Source: CAWIMX01 sp963837345 (lineage in GTDB: Bacteria > Acidobacteriota > Vicinamibacteria > Vicinamibacterales > CAVVIG01). Taken from it: 64,000 bases of DNA. Position 1 is the first letter of the stretch. Each line of letters opens with the position of its first letter. Below the pieces are notes generated by a model. That model had not been told where the DNA came from and made no database searches. It saw nothing but the letters and a program-made list of their open reading frames with translations. This document shows positions 32,464-41,840 of the stretch, one piece after another. The stretch lies in contig CAWIMX010000001.1 in the NCBI GenBank assembly GCA_963837345.1, forward strand, positions 2,108,001-2,172,000, in the 5' to 3' direction. Both the position numbers and the translations under genes were made by a program.

Positions 32464-32916
32464 ATGTTCACGCGCTGGCAGATGATGCTCGGCGCCGCCC
32501 TGGTCGCGATGGCGATGCCAGTGATGACCCAGGCCCAGGGGCAAGGCCGCGGCATGATGCAGGGCATGGGATACGACAAGGCCAAGGAAACGACCGTGAC
32601 CGGCACGGTGACCGACGTCACCGAGCAGCAGGGCATGGGCATGGGCATGGGCGTGCACCTCGCGCTCAAGGCGGGCAACGAGGCCCTCGATGTCCACCTC
32701 GGTCCGAAAGCCTGGCTCGACGAGCACGGCTATACGTTCGCCGCCGGCGACGAGCTGACGATCGTCGGCGCCCGGACGACGATGCACGACATGGCCACCA
32801 TGACGGACAAGACTGCCTTGATCGCGCGCGAGATCAAGAAGGGCGACAAGACGATCACCCTGCGCGACGAGACCGGCAGGCCGCTGTGGGCGGGAAGCAT
32901 GATGCGCGGCCGCTAG
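32464..32916 (+). CDS. Secreted OB-fold-like protein of unknown function
   Basis: 150 aa from ATG 32464 (GAGGGAGG upstream). Signal peptide ending VMTQAQ, then Met/Gly/Gln-rich tracts (GRGMMQGMGYDK; QQGMGMGMGVHLAL) that could bind copper or other soft metals. The rest reads as an OB-like barrel: ETTVTGTVTDV, VHLGPKAWLDEHG, FAAGDELTIVGAR, KTALIAREIKKGDKTITLRDE, GRPLWAG. The last block resembles domains in magnetosome-related MamS/MamX-like and other envelope proteins; function unknown. Metal handling is a guess from the Met tracts. Confidence 0.65.
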   Translation: MFTRWQMMLGAALVAMAMPVMTQAQGQGRGMMQGMGYDKAKETTVTGTVTDVTEQQGMGMGMGVHLALKAGNEALDVHLGPKAWLDEHGYTFAAGDELTIVGARTTMHDMATMTDKTALIAREIKKGDKTITLRDETGRPLWAGSMMRGR

Positions 32917-32985
32917 AGCGTCCGATTGACTTGGCGGCCTCCACGTCTTATACACACAGCGATCACTTCAACGAGGGAGGTCGCT

Positions 32986-34092
32986 GTGACGAGATGCGGG
33001 TGGCGATTCGGTGCGATCCCTGGCGCGGCGGGGCTGGTCGCGATCGTGGGCGGGTTCGCCGCCGCTGGAATCATCCTCCGGGTGTCGGCCTCTGCCGCGC
33101 AGGCTCCCGCTGCCCGTCCGGATCCGGCGGTGGCTGCCCGGATCGCCAGCGCGCCGCCGCTGACGATTGAGCAGGTCGACAAGTGGGAGGACGAGCTCTC
33201 GAACTGGGGCAAATGGGGCCCCGACGACGAGCGCGGGTCGCTCAATTTCGTAACGGCCGAGAAGACGCAGGAGGCGCTCCGCCTGGCGAAGGCCGGCGTG
33301 GTCGTGTCCCTCGCCCGCTTCGCCAGCGTCGAGAAAGCCGCCGACAATTTCAATTTCGGCGAGACGAAGCACTGGATGAGCGCCGTCAACCCGCAGACGG
33401 GCCAGCCGACGTTCGCGCTCGACGGCATCACCTACGGCATTCACGACGGCACGAATTCGCATCTCGACGCGCTGTGCCACTACGCGCTCCAGCGCAACGG
33501 CCAGGCGGTCGTGTTCAACGGCCATCCTCAGAACCTCGACGTCAACGGCTGTCAAGACGACGCGATCGACCGCATGGGGCCGGGCATCGTGACGCGGGCG
33601 GTGCTCGTGGATCTGCCGCTGCTCAAAGGAGTCGAGTACCTCGAACCCGGCACGCCCATTCTCGTGTCTGACCTGGAGGCCTGGGAGAAGTTCGCGAACG
33701 TGAAGATCGGCCGGGGCGATGCGGTGCTCGTGCGGACGGGGCGGTGGGCGCGGCGCGCCAAGCTGGGGCCGTGGAACGTGGGACGCGAAGCCGCCGGGCT
33801 CCACGGCTCGGTGATGCCCTGGCTGCACGATCGCGAGATCGCGCTGCTTGGGAGCGACGGTGTGAACGACGTGCAGCCGTCGGGCGTGACCGGGCGCGGC
33901 GAAGCCGCGAGCCGCCCGGTGCACACGCTGGCCATCGCCGTGCTGGGCGTGCCGCTCGTCGACAACGGCTACTTCGAGGATGCGGCCCGAGAAGCCGCGG
34001 CGCGCCGTCAGTGGGCGTTTCTGACGACGGTTCAGTTCACCCGGCTCGCGGGCGGCACCGCCAGCAACTTCAACGCCCTGGCGATCTTCTGA
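32986..34092 (+). CDS. Secreted cyclase-family metal-dependent hydrolase (kynurenine formamidase-like)
   Basis: 368 aa from GTG 32986, which has GAGGGAGG upstream. An N-terminal membrane or signal segment (AGLVAIVGGFAAAGIILRV) precedes the cyclase fold. The metal site reads HDGTNSHLDALCHY, close to the family motif HxGTHxDxxxH but with Asn-Ser before the second His. The C-terminal half has GRGDAVLVRTGRW and LHDREIALLGSDGVNDV. The longer, ~370-aa 'cyclase family' with TWGKWGPDDERGSLN-like start (here NWGKWGPDDERGSLN) is common in soil bacteria. Substrate unknown. It ends 13 bases from the convergent PQQ gene. Confidence 0.88.
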   Translation: MTRCGWRFGAIPGAAGLVAIVGGFAAAGIILRVSASAAQAPAARPDPAVAARIASAPPLTIEQVDKWEDELSNWGKWGPDDERGSLNFVTAEKTQEALRLAKAGVVVSLARFASVEKAADNFNFGETKHWMSAVNPQTGQPTFALDGITYGIHDGTNSHLDALCHYALQRNGQAVVFNGHPQNLDVNGCQDDAIDRMGPGIVTRAVLVDLPLLKGVEYLEPGTPILVSDLEAWEKFANVKIGRGDAVLVRTGRWARRAKLGPWNVGREAAGLHGSVMPWLHDREIALLGSDGVNDVQPSGVTGRGEAASRPVHTLAIAVLGVPLVDNGYFEDAAREAAARRQWAFLTTVQFTRLAGGTASNFNALAIF

Positions 34093-34105
34093 CGATCGAC
34101 GCCGG

Positions 34106-36295
34106 CTACGGCAATTCGAACACGTAGATCGCGTTGCCGTTGTCGGGATGGTGAATCTCGGGCGTGATCGTCCGCGGCACCAGGCGCGGGCTCCCGCCGC
34201 CCAGGCCGGTTGTGACGGCGATGTACTGTTTGCCGTCGATGCTGAACGACACCGGGTAGCCCTGCACCGACGTGCCCAGGCGCGCCTGCCACAGGATCTC
34301 GCCCGTCTTGACGTCGAACGCGCGGAACGTCCGGTTGAGATCGCCGACGAACGCCACGCCGCCCGCGGTCGACAGCACCGAGGTCAGGAACGACGGCCGC
34401 TGCTCGTAGCTCCACACTTCCTTCATCGTCTTCGGGTCGTAGGCGACGAGCTTGCCGACGTTGCCGTCCGAGCCGGGCATCTCGAAGAACCGGCGATCGG
34501 CGCCCGTGCCGCCGGAGCCGTCGGTTTTCTCGATCTCGCGTCCCGACATCTCCATGCACGACTGGCTGAGCGGAATGATCAGCAGGCCCGTCGGCGGGTT
34601 GTAGCTCATGGCCTGCCAGTTGTGGCCGCCCTCTGTGCTCGGGCACGCCGAAATCCACTGCCCGGTCTTGGCTTCGACGATATCGGCGCGGTAGGTCGGC
34701 TTGCCCGTCGCGGGATCGATGCGGTCGAACACGTTCTGCAGCACCGTTTCGACGTGCGAGACGTACTTGCCGGTCCGCCGGTCGAGCTTCCAGAGAATGC
34801 CGGCCTTGCCGATGTTGAAGACGTACTTGTCGGCCCCGATGTCCACCAGCACGCGTTCGAACACTTCGTCCTGATCGAGCGACTCGCCCGGGATGTGCTG
34901 GAAATACCATTTCAGCTGGCCGGTGTCCGGATCGAGCGCGACGGTCGACGTGCCGTAGAGCGATCCATCGAACACGGTGGTGCCCCGGCTGGCGGGCATC
35001 CAGGGTTTGGCCTGGGCGACGCCCCAGTAGGTGATGTTCAGGTCGGGATCGTAGCTCCCGGCAATCCACGTCTCGCCGCCCACGCGAAGGTTGTCGGCGA
35101 GACCGCCCCACGAATTGGCGCCCGGATCGTCACCGCGCGCGATCGTGTGGAACTTCCAGAGCCGGTGTCCGTCGTTGGCATCGTACGCGCTGATGTAGCA
35201 CGCCTCCTGACCGTAGCGATCACAGCCGGTCATGCCCTGGATCACCTTGCCGTTGATCACGATGGGACCGGATGTGCTCGAATTGCCCTTCGACCGATCG
35301 CCCACGGGCACGTCCCAGATCTTCTTGCCCGTGCGCGCGTCGAGCGCGACGAGGCGCGAGTCGGTGGTGGACATGAAGATCCGGTCCTGATAGATCGCCG
35401 CATTGCGCATGGCCGCGATGCCGACGGCTTCTTCGGGTCCGACGTGGTTCTCCCAGAGCAGATCGCCCGTGCGCGCGTCGAGCGCCTGCATGGTGTTCCC
35501 GGGGTTCGTCAGATACATGATGCCGTTGTGCACGATCGGGGTCGGCTCGTTGGCGCCGCCGTTCTCGTTCATCGCCCACACCCACGCCAACCGGAGGTTC
35601 TTCACCGTGGCTGGCGTCACGGCGGTCAGCGGGCTGAAGCTCCACCCCTGATAGTTTCGCCGGACCATGAGCCAGTCGCCCGCCGGTTCGTCCCGCAGCA
35701 TCTGATCCGTGACAGGGACGTAGTTCTGGATGTTGCCTTCGACGGTGAGGCCTCGGACGGGCGCGGGCCCGCCACGGCCGCCCCGGCCCGGGGGAGCCGG
35801 CCCACCGGCGCCTCCCGGCGCCTGACCACGCCCGCCGGGCGCTCCGCCGCGTCCCGCCTGGGCGAGCTGGGGCGCGGCGCCGGTCGCGATCGATCCGATC
35901 GCGACCGACGTGCCCGCGGTGAACGCCTGCGCGCCGGCGGGCGCGCCGTTCGACTGCAGCACGTACGACGCGATGGCCAGATACTGATCGTCGGCGAGCG
36001 TCGGACCGTCGGGAGGCATCGTGCCGCGCATGTATTCGAAGAGATCCTGCGTGGTGCGCGTGCGCCAGGTAGTCATGAAATTCGCGCCGGCGAGCGGCGG
36101 CGCTTCATTGCGCCCGCCGAGATCCGGCATGTGGCAGCTCGCGCAATTCGCCTCGTAGGCCGTCCGGCCGTCGCGGGCCTGCGCCGCGGTGAAGACGGGC
36201 GCGGGCGGCTGCTGCCCGGAGCCGACCGCCACCGCCAGCGCCGCCACGCCGGCGAAGGTCGCAAGAGACGTCGTTCTCGCCACCGAGCGCGTCAT
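34106..36295 (-). CDS. PQQ-dependent alcohol dehydrogenase-like protein with N-terminal cytochrome c
   Basis: 729 aa from ATG 36295 (AGGAGA upstream). Signal peptide, then one c-type haem site CASCHMPDLGG near residue 52 and a distal Met in YMRGTMPPDGP. A Gly/Pro/Arg-rich linker (residues 140-175) leads to an eight-bladed quinoprotein propeller with repeated tryptophan-docking-like blades (LDARTGDLLWENH, LDARTGKKIWDVP, AYDANDGHRLWKF, LDRRTGKYV). It would oxidise an alcohol or sugar in the periplasm and pass electrons through its own haem. The haem is N-terminal; in quinohaemoprotein alcohol dehydrogenases it is C-terminal. PQQ ligands and the vicinal Cys-Cys cannot be confirmed. The start overlaps the CHRD gene stop (ATGA). 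Confidence 0.88.
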   Translation of the reverse strand: MTRSVARTTSLATFAGVAALAVAVGSGQQPPAPVFTAAQARDGRTAYEANCASCHMPDLGGRNEAPPLAGANFMTTWRTRTTQDLFEYMRGTMPPDGPTLADDQYLAIASYVLQSNGAPAGAQAFTAGTSVAIGSIATGAAPQLAQAGRGGAPGGRGQAPGGAGGPAPPGRGGRGGPAPVRGLTVEGNIQNYVPVTDQMLRDEPAGDWLMVRRNYQGWSFSPLTAVTPATVKNLRLAWVWAMNENGGANEPTPIVHNGIMYLTNPGNTMQALDARTGDLLWENHVGPEEAVGIAAMRNAAIYQDRIFMSTTDSRLVALDARTGKKIWDVPVGDRSKGNSSTSGPIVINGKVIQGMTGCDRYGQEACYISAYDANDGHRLWKFHTIARGDDPGANSWGGLADNLRVGGETWIAGSYDPDLNITYWGVAQAKPWMPASRGTTVFDGSLYGTSTVALDPDTGQLKWYFQHIPGESLDQDEVFERVLVDIGADKYVFNIGKAGILWKLDRRTGKYVSHVETVLQNVFDRIDPATGKPTYRADIVEAKTGQWISACPSTEGGHNWQAMSYNPPTGLLIIPLSQSCMEMSGREIEKTDGSGGTGADRRFFEMPGSDGNVGKLVAYDPKTMKEVWSYEQRPSFLTSVLSTAGGVAFVGDLNRTFRAFDVKTGEILWQARLGTSVQGYPVSFSIDGKQYIAVTTGLGGGSPRLVPRTITPEIHHPDNGNAIYVFELP

Positions 36296-36732
36296 CGTTG
36301 TTTCTCCTGAAAGAGCCAGCCTCGCAGGTGGCCGTCGGGCGCCTTCTCGCTCTGCAGCTGCACGTAGAGCCAGTTCTTCTCGAGGTCCTGCACTTGCGAC
36401 GCCGTGAGCTCCACGGTGCCCGAGATCGAGCCGGAGGCGGCGTTGGAAATCTTCAGATCGGCGACGGTCGGGCCGGGCACGCCCGGCCGTCCGCGGTGCA
36501 GGTGCGCTGCCGTCGCCGCCGAGGGCAGGCCCTCGAACGTCCCCGAGAACGTCAGCGTCCGGCCGCTGAGCGTCGCCGTGATGGCGCCGTGGCCGGCCAG
36601 CGTGTCGAGCATCTGCACGGTGTGCGGCAGCGGCGTCAGCCGGGCCTTGTAGGTGGTCGCGCTCTGCGCGCCGAGCGGCCACACGGCCGCGGCGGCCACG
36701 AGCGCCGTCACGAAGAGTCGCCTCATGATCAT
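36292..36732 (-). CDS. Secreted CHRD-domain protein
   Basis: 146 aa. Signal peptide (MIMRRLFVTALVAAAAVWPLGAQS), then one CHRD domain: YKARLTPLPHTV, GHGAITATLSGRTLTFSGTFEGL, AAHLHRGRPGVPGPTVADL and the end LYVQLQSEKAPDGHLRGWL. The histidine pairs (AHLH, GHLRGW) are typical and may bind metal. The role of single-CHRD bacterial proteins is unknown. Its stop overlaps the PQQ dehydrogenase start by four bases, so the two are translated together and probably work together in the periplasm. Confidence 0.88.
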   Translation of the reverse strand: MIMRRLFVTALVAAAAVWPLGAQSATTYKARLTPLPHTVQMLDTLAGHGAITATLSGRTLTFSGTFEGLPSAATAAHLHRGRPGVPGPTVADLKISNAASGSISGTVELTASQVQDLEKNWLYVQLQSEKAPDGHLRGWLFQEKQR

Positions 36733-36845
36733 CGATGGCCTCGGTCGGTTCGGCGGGTCAGGGCCCGGGCGCCCGCCAGTCGGGCGGATGCGCCACGCAT
36801 CATATCGCGGCTCAGGGGCGGACGAAACCGCTCGTTTTTCGGGTG

Positions 36846-38534
36846 TCAGACGGCGTCGCGCACGAGCGGCTCGAGACGCGGCGGGAGCTTCGCGTACACG
36901 GCCGGCGCCCGGTCGAGCGCCGCCCGGATGTCGGGGCAGATGTTGTCGGCGCCCACGTGGTCGTGGAACTCCGCCTGCCGCATCAGCTGGGCGGGCTGGG
37001 GCAGGGCGCCGCAGAGGATGAGACCCCGGCCCGACGCGTGGAGCCGGTCGGCCGCGTCTTCGAGCGCCTGCAGGCCGGTGGCATCCAGGGCGTTCATGTT
37101 GCGCAGGCGGATGATGACGACGGGCGGCAGCGTCCCGATATGGTCCAGGATCGCATGAATCTTGTCGGTGGTGCCGAAGAGGAACGGCCCGTGAATCCGG
37201 AAGATCGTCACGTACTCCGGAATCTTCTTGTCCTGCAGGATGTGCACCCGTCCGGCTTCCACGTACTCGGCCGTCACGCGCGAGACCGTCGTGGTCTGCG
37301 AGATCTTGCGAATGAAGAGCAGCATGGCGAGCACCATGCCGACTTCGACGGCGACCGTCAGGTCGGCAAGCACCGTGAGGGCGAACGTGGCGAGCCAGAC
37401 ACTGATGTCGGCCCTGGTCAGCTTCAACAGCCCGGGAATCTCGCGCCACTCGCCCATGTTGTAGGCGACGACCAGCAGAATCGCCGCCAGCACCGCCAGC
37501 GGGACGAACCGCGCGAGCGGCGCCGCGACGACCAGCACGGCCCCGATCGTCGCGGCGTGCACGATGCCCGCCACCGGCGTGCGCGCGCCCGATCGGATGT
37601 TGGTCGCCGTGCGCGCGATGGCCCCGGTGGCCGGGATGCCGCCGACGAGCGGCGACAGCATGTTCGCGACACCCTGCCCGATCAGCTCCACGTTCGAATT
37701 GTGGCGATCGCCGCCGAGCCGATCGGCGACGACGGCCGAGAGCAGGGACTCCACGGCGCCGAGCAGCGCGACCGTCAGCGCAGGCGAGAGGAGCGTCAAC
37801 ATCAGATCCGGCCGAAAGCGCGGCAGGGCGACGCGCGGCAGCCCCGCCGGAATGCCGCCGAAGCGCGACCCGATCGTCTCGACCGGCAGATCGAACACGG
37901 CCACCGCCGCCGTCGCCGCGAGCAGGACGACGATATAGCCGGGGATCCGGAGCGCCAATCGCCGCCAGACGATCAGGATGACCAGCGTGGACACCGCCAG
38001 CGCGGTCGCCGCCGGCGACCAGGTGGGCATCGCCGAGGCCAGCGCCCGGCCGCGCGCGACGAACTCGGTCGGCACCTCGGTCATCGAGAGCCCGAAGAAA
38101 TCTCGGATCTGCGTGCTGGCAATCAGAATCGCGATGCCGTTGGTGAAGCCGATGACGACCGGCTGCGGGATGAACTTCACCGCGGAGCCGGCGCCCGTCG
38201 CGCCCATCAGAATCAGGATGGCGCCGGCCATCATGGTGCACATGAAGAGACCGTCGATCCCGTACCGGGCGACGATGCCCGCCACGATCACCACGAACGC
38301 GCCTGTCGGGCCCCCGATCTGGAACCGCGAGCCGCCGAACGCCGAGATGGAGAAGCCGGCGACGATGGCGGTGTAGAGCCCGGCCTGGGGCGCGACGCCC
38401 GAGGAGATGGCGAACGCCATCGCGAGGGGCAGGGCCACCAGGCCGACCGTGACGCCCGCGATCAGGTCGTGGGTGAACTGGCTGCGGGAGTAGTGCCGGA
38501 GCAGCAGGACGGACGTCGGGGTCCAGGAGGCCAT
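36846..38534 (-). CDS. SulP-family inorganic anion transporter with STAS domain
   Basis: 562 aa. Ten to twelve membrane segments (residues 20-420) with the SulP motifs LIAGVTVGLVALPLAMAFAI, VAPQAGLYTAIVAGFSISAFGG and SRFQIGGPTGAFVVIVAGIV. A cytoplasmic STAS domain (residues 445-550) has PPVVIIRLRNMNALDATGLQAL, with the usual Asp before the Ser/Thr site. Carries sulfate, bicarbonate or other anions, probably with Na or H; sequence does not say which. 113 bases upstream of the CHRD gene on the same strand; a divergent aminotransferase gene lies on the other side. Confidence 0.93.
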   Translation of the reverse strand: MASWTPTSVLLLRHYSRSQFTHDLIAGVTVGLVALPLAMAFAISSGVAPQAGLYTAIVAGFSISAFGGSRFQIGGPTGAFVVIVAGIVARYGIDGLFMCTMMAGAILILMGATGAGSAVKFIPQPVVIGFTNGIAILIASTQIRDFFGLSMTEVPTEFVARGRALASAMPTWSPAATALAVSTLVILIVWRRLALRIPGYIVVLLAATAAVAVFDLPVETIGSRFGGIPAGLPRVALPRFRPDLMLTLLSPALTVALLGAVESLLSAVVADRLGGDRHNSNVELIGQGVANMLSPLVGGIPATGAIARTATNIRSGARTPVAGIVHAATIGAVLVVAAPLARFVPLAVLAAILLVVAYNMGEWREIPGLLKLTRADISVWLATFALTVLADLTVAVEVGMVLAMLLFIRKISQTTTVSRVTAEYVEAGRVHILQDKKIPEYVTIFRIHGPFLFGTTDKIHAILDHIGTLPPVVIIRLRNMNALDATGLQALEDAADRLHASGRGLILCGALPQPAQLMRQAEFHDHVGADNICPDIRAALDRAPAVYAKLPPRLEPLVRDAV

Positions 38535-38568
38535 TCAGAGGGCTGACTGCCCTTCGAGTGTCGCAGAA

Positions 38569-40002
38569 TTGCCGGAGCCCTGCAATGAAGGGGCATTCCG
38601 TGTCATTCTGTTCGACGTGCCGGCGATTGCAGACTGCTACCCCGCCTACGCGGCCACCTCGGCGATCGATGCCATCCGGGCCCGCGACTACGCGCGGCTC
38701 GACGCCCAGGGGCACGTCTATCTGGACTACACGGCCGGCAGCCTGTACGCGACGTCGCAGCTGGAGCGCCACTTCCGGCTGCTCGAAAGGGGCCTGTTCG
38801 GCAACCCGCACTCGGGCAACCCGACCGCCTCGCGATCGACCGAGGTCTGCCAGCGCGCGCGCCGCGCGGTGCTCGATTTCTTCGGCGCCTCGCCCGACGA
38901 ATGGATGGTGATCTTCACGGCCAATGCCAGCCAGGCGCTCAAGCTGGTCGGCGAGTCGTATCCCTTCGGTCCGGGCGGCCGCTTTCTGCTGACGTTCGAC
39001 AACCACAACTCGGTGAACGGCATCCGCGAGTTCGCCCGCGCGCGGGGCGCCGCGACGACCTACGTGCCGGTGGTGCTGCCGGAGATGCGGGTGGACGAGG
39101 ACGCGCTGGCCCGCGAGCTCGATCGGTCGACGGGCGCCGGTGGCCATCTGTTCGCCTTTCCGGCGCAGTCGAACTTTTCCGGCGTCCAGCATCCGCTCGC
39201 CTGGATCGAGCAGGCCCGAGGCCGCGGGTGGGACGTCCTGCTGGATGCGGCGGCGTTTACGCCGACGAACCCGCTCGATCTCGGCCGCGTGACGCCCGAC
39301 TTCGTCGTGCAGTCGCTCTACAAGATCTTCGGCTATCCCACCGGCGTCGGATGCCTGCTGGCGCGGCGCGAAGCGCTCGCGGCGCTGCGGCGCCCGTGGT
39401 TCGCAGGCGGAACGATCACGGTCGCCTCCGTGCAGGGCGACAAATATTACCTCGCCGAGAACGAGACGGCGTTCGAAGACGGCACGCCGGACTATCTCGC
39501 CTTGTCAGCGGTCGACATCGGCTTCGACCACGTGCGGGCGATCGGCCTGGCGACGATTCACGATCGCGTGCGCGTCCTCACCGGCTGGCTGCTCGATCGG
39601 CTGGTGGCCCTCCAGCACCCTGACGGCCGGCCGCTGGCGCGCGTGTTCGGTCCGCACACGACCGATCGGCGCGGCGGCACCGTGACCTTCAATTTCTACG
39701 GCGCCGACGGCGCGGCGGTGGATCATCGCGTGGTGGAGCAGCGCGCGAACGCGGCGAACATCTCGCTGCGGACGGGCTGCTTCTGCAATCCGGGCGGCGG
39801 CGAGGTGGCGCTCGGCATCAGCGGCACCGAACTGAGCTCGTGCTTCAGGAAGCCCGAGCACGAGACCCGGCTGAGCCTCGACGACTTCCGGCTGTGCATC
39901 GACGGCAAGAGCAGCGGCGCGGTGCGCGTCTCGCTCGGCATCGTGTCGAATGCGGCGGACGTGGATCGGTTCATCGCGTTCGCGGAGAGCTTTCTCGGCT
40001 GA
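38569..40002 (+). CDS. Class-V aminotransferase, Mo-cofactor-sulfurase/cysteine desulfurase-like
   Basis: Up to 477 aa; fold type I PLP enzyme. The PLP lysine is in DFVVQSLYKIFGYPTGVG. An active-site cysteine loop SLRTGCFCNPGGGE near the C-terminus matches the N-terminal domain of eukaryote-type molybdenum-cofactor sulfurases (RxGxxCxPG), which mobilise sulfur from cysteine. No MOSC domain follows. The pattern YLDYTAGSLYATSQLERHFR and GNPHSGNPTASRS at the start agrees. The start is unclear: GTG 38617 would remove 16 poorly conserved residues. Its TGA overlaps the next ATG by one base. Confidence 0.85.
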   Translation: MPEPCNEGAFRVILFDVPAIADCYPAYAATSAIDAIRARDYARLDAQGHVYLDYTAGSLYATSQLERHFRLLERGLFGNPHSGNPTASRSTEVCQRARRAVLDFFGASPDEWMVIFTANASQALKLVGESYPFGPGGRFLLTFDNHNSVNGIREFARARGAATTYVPVVLPEMRVDEDALARELDRSTGAGGHLFAFPAQSNFSGVQHPLAWIEQARGRGWDVLLDAAAFTPTNPLDLGRVTPDFVVQSLYKIFGYPTGVGCLLARREALAALRRPWFAGGTITVASVQGDKYYLAENETAFEDGTPDYLALSAVDIGFDHVRAIGLATIHDRVRVLTGWLLDRLVALQHPDGRPLARVFGPHTTDRRGGTVTFNFYGADGAAVDHRVVEQRANAANISLRTGCFCNPGGGEVALGISGTELSSCFRKPEHETRLSLDDFRLCIDGKSSGAVRVSLGIVSNAADVDRFIAFAESFLG

Positions 40003-40265
40003 TGGCCTGGTCGGGCAGACAGAAACACCGCGATCGCGATCCGAGCCGGCGGTTCGACGACGAACCGCTCCCGGGGACGGCCAGGGCGTTCCGGATCACG
40101 GACGCCCAGCGTCAGGCGATCGCGCAGTCGCTGCGCCACATCGACGAGGCGCGAGTGGCGCTCGAGAGTCGGCAGGACGCGAAGAACCGGCCCGTCATCC
40201 GGGAACTGCTGGCGTCGGCCGACCGCATCTTCGATATCATCAACGGCCTCGAAGACGTCGAATGA
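40002..40265 (+). CDS. Small protein of unknown function, coupled to the aminotransferase
   Basis: 87 aa, ATG overlapping the preceding stop (TGATG). A basic, disordered N-terminus (SGRQKHRDRDPSRRF) leads to a helical region with heptad-like spacing (AQRQAIAQSLRHIDEARVALES, then RPVIRELLASADRIFDIINGLEDVE), probably a two-helix hairpin. No family recognised. Translational coupling suggests it binds or follows the aminotransferase product, but this is inference. Confidence 0.6.
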   Translation: MAWSGRQKHRDRDPSRRFDDEPLPGTARAFRITDAQRQAIAQSLRHIDEARVALESRQDAKNRPVIRELLASADRIFDIINGLEDVE

Positions 40266-40284
40266 CCGCGACGAGGAGGGATCG

Positions 40285-40800
40285 ATGCGATCAATGCTGG
40301 CTGCGCTCGTCGTCACGGCCGCGGGGGCGGCCGTCTTCGCGCAGGGCGCGCCGCCGCCAGGGGCGGCGCCGGCCGCGATCCTGTTCGCCAACTCATCGGA
40401 CGTGCAGGCCCTGATCGCGAAGGCCAAGACCGACCGCCGCGCCGATCAGGCGAACTTCGTTCAGCCGATCGTGCGGCTGGCGCCCTATGCCATGAATCTC
40501 GAATACCGCGTCGCCGGCCTGAACGCCAACGCCTCGGTGCACGAACACGAGGCCGAATTGTTCGTGGTGGTGGACGGGACGGGCACGCTGGTGACCGGCG
40601 GCACATTGCGGGACGAACGGCGCACGAACGCGGAGAATCGGTCCGGCTCGGCGATCGACGGGGGCTCGCCCCGGCGCGTTTCCAGGGGAGACATCGCGAT
40701 CGTGCCCGCGGGCGTGCCGCACTGGTTCACCGAGGTCGACGGGGCCTTGATTCTGATGTCGATGCACGTGCCGCAGACCGCTCCGCCGCCGGGGCGCTGA
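40285..40800 (+). CDS. Secreted cupin-domain protein
   Basis: 171 aa; GAGGAGGG upstream of the ATG. Signal peptide MRSMLAALVVTAAGAAVFAQ. The cupin barrel has motif 1 with metal ligands HEHEAELFVVVDGTGTLVTGG and motif 2 GDIAIVPAGVPHWFTEVDG, giving His, His, Glu, His. The loop between (RTNAENRSGSAIDGGSPR) is long and polar. A mononuclear metal centre is likely; the enzyme may be a dioxygenase, isomerase or simply a binding protein. Follows the aminotransferase pair by 19 bases and precedes a DLH-like hydrolase, all rightward. Confidence 0.85.
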   Translation: MRSMLAALVVTAAGAAVFAQGAPPPGAAPAAILFANSSDVQALIAKAKTDRRADQANFVQPIVRLAPYAMNLEYRVAGLNANASVHEHEAELFVVVDGTGTLVTGGTLRDERRTNAENRSGSAIDGGSPRRVSRGDIAIVPAGVPHWFTEVDGALILMSMHVPQTAPPPGR

Positions 40801-40916
40801 CCGGGCTACAATCCGGACACTCGTCGGGCCGATCCCTCTCGTGCCCCTGGCGGACGGACATCGACTTGTCGTCCCTGCGAGATCACTTGCTTGCGGGAAT
40901 CGGAGGAGGAGCAGCT

Positions 40917-41780
40917 ATGTGCGATCAGGATCACCACGATGACGATGTGAAGGAGTACGTGGCGCGCGGCATGGTGACGCGGCGTCAGTTCGGCGTCCTG
41001 CTGGGCGCGGGGATGGCCATGATCCTGCCGCGCGTGCTGAACGCGGTGGACGTGACCGAAATGGACGTGAACGTCACGACGCCCGACGGCACCGCGGACG
41101 GCTATTTCGTGCACCCGTCGAGCGGCACCGCGCCGGGGGTGCTCGTGTGGCCCGACATCTTCGGCCTGCGGCCGGCGTTCCGCCAGATGGGGAAGCGGCT
41201 CGCCGAGTCGGGCTACGCCGTGCTCGTGGTGAACCCGTTCTATCGGACGAAGAAGGCTCCGGTCTCCGACCAGGGCGCCGCCACGCCGCTCCAGCAGCTC
41301 ATGCCATTCGCCCAGTCGCTCAACGAGACGACCCACATGACCGACGCGCGCGCGTTCGTCGGGTGGCTCGACCAGCAGTCGTCGGTTGCCAGGAACCGCA
41401 AGATGGGCACGCAGGGATACTGCATGGGCGGCCCGATGGCGTTCCGTACCGCCGCCGCGATGCCCGATCGCATCGGCGCGGTCGCGACGTTCCACGGCGC
41501 CAGCCTGGTGACCAATGCGCCGAACAGCCCGCACCTGCAGGCCGCGAAGACCCACGCGCAGTTCCTCGTGGCGATCGCCGAGAGCGACGATCAGCGGTCG
41601 CCGACCGACAAGGAGGCGATCCGGCAGGCGTTCGCCCAGGCGAAGCTGCAGGCGGAAGTCGAGGTGTACGCGGGCGCGGCGCACGGCTGGTGTCCGCCCG
41701 ATACGTCGGTTTACAACGAGCCGCAGGCCGAGAAGGCGTGGAGCCGGCTGCTCGTCCTCTATGGCAAAGCGCTCGCCTGA
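40917..41780 (+). CDS. Dienelactone hydrolase-family protein, probably exported
   Basis: 287 aa from ATG 40917, chosen because GGAGGAGG precedes it. A twin-Arg segment (MVTRRQFGVLLGAGMAMIL) suggests Tat export. The alpha/beta core has WPDIFGLRPAFRQMG, the Cys nucleophile elbow GYCMGGPMAF as in dienelactone hydrolases (here GxCxGG), the Asp in IAESDDQRSP and the His in GAAHGWCPP. DLH opens dienelactones in aromatic breakdown; many paralogues act on other esters. His-rich N-terminus (CDQDHHDDD) is unusual. A TTG at 40866 is a weaker start. Confidence 0.87.
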   Translation: MCDQDHHDDDVKEYVARGMVTRRQFGVLLGAGMAMILPRVLNAVDVTEMDVNVTTPDGTADGYFVHPSSGTAPGVLVWPDIFGLRPAFRQMGKRLAESGYAVLVVNPFYRTKKAPVSDQGAATPLQQLMPFAQSLNETTHMTDARAFVGWLDQQSSVARNRKMGTQGYCMGGPMAFRTAAAMPDRIGAVATFHGASLVTNAPNSPHLQAAKTHAQFLVAIAESDDQRSPTDKEAIRQAFAQAKLQAEVEVYAGAAHGWCPPDTSVYNEPQAEKAWSRLLVLYGKALA

Positions 41781-41840
41781 GCGGGGCGGGCGCGGTTCTT
41801 TGCTTGACCGTCGGCGTGGTCGAGGCGTAGAAAGAACGCC

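Noticed and set aside
36735..38546. A 603-codon plus-strand frame opposite the SulP gene
   Set aside because: Highly charged, rich in Arg/Asp/Gly repeats, no motif; it mirrors a real transporter with normal membrane segments.
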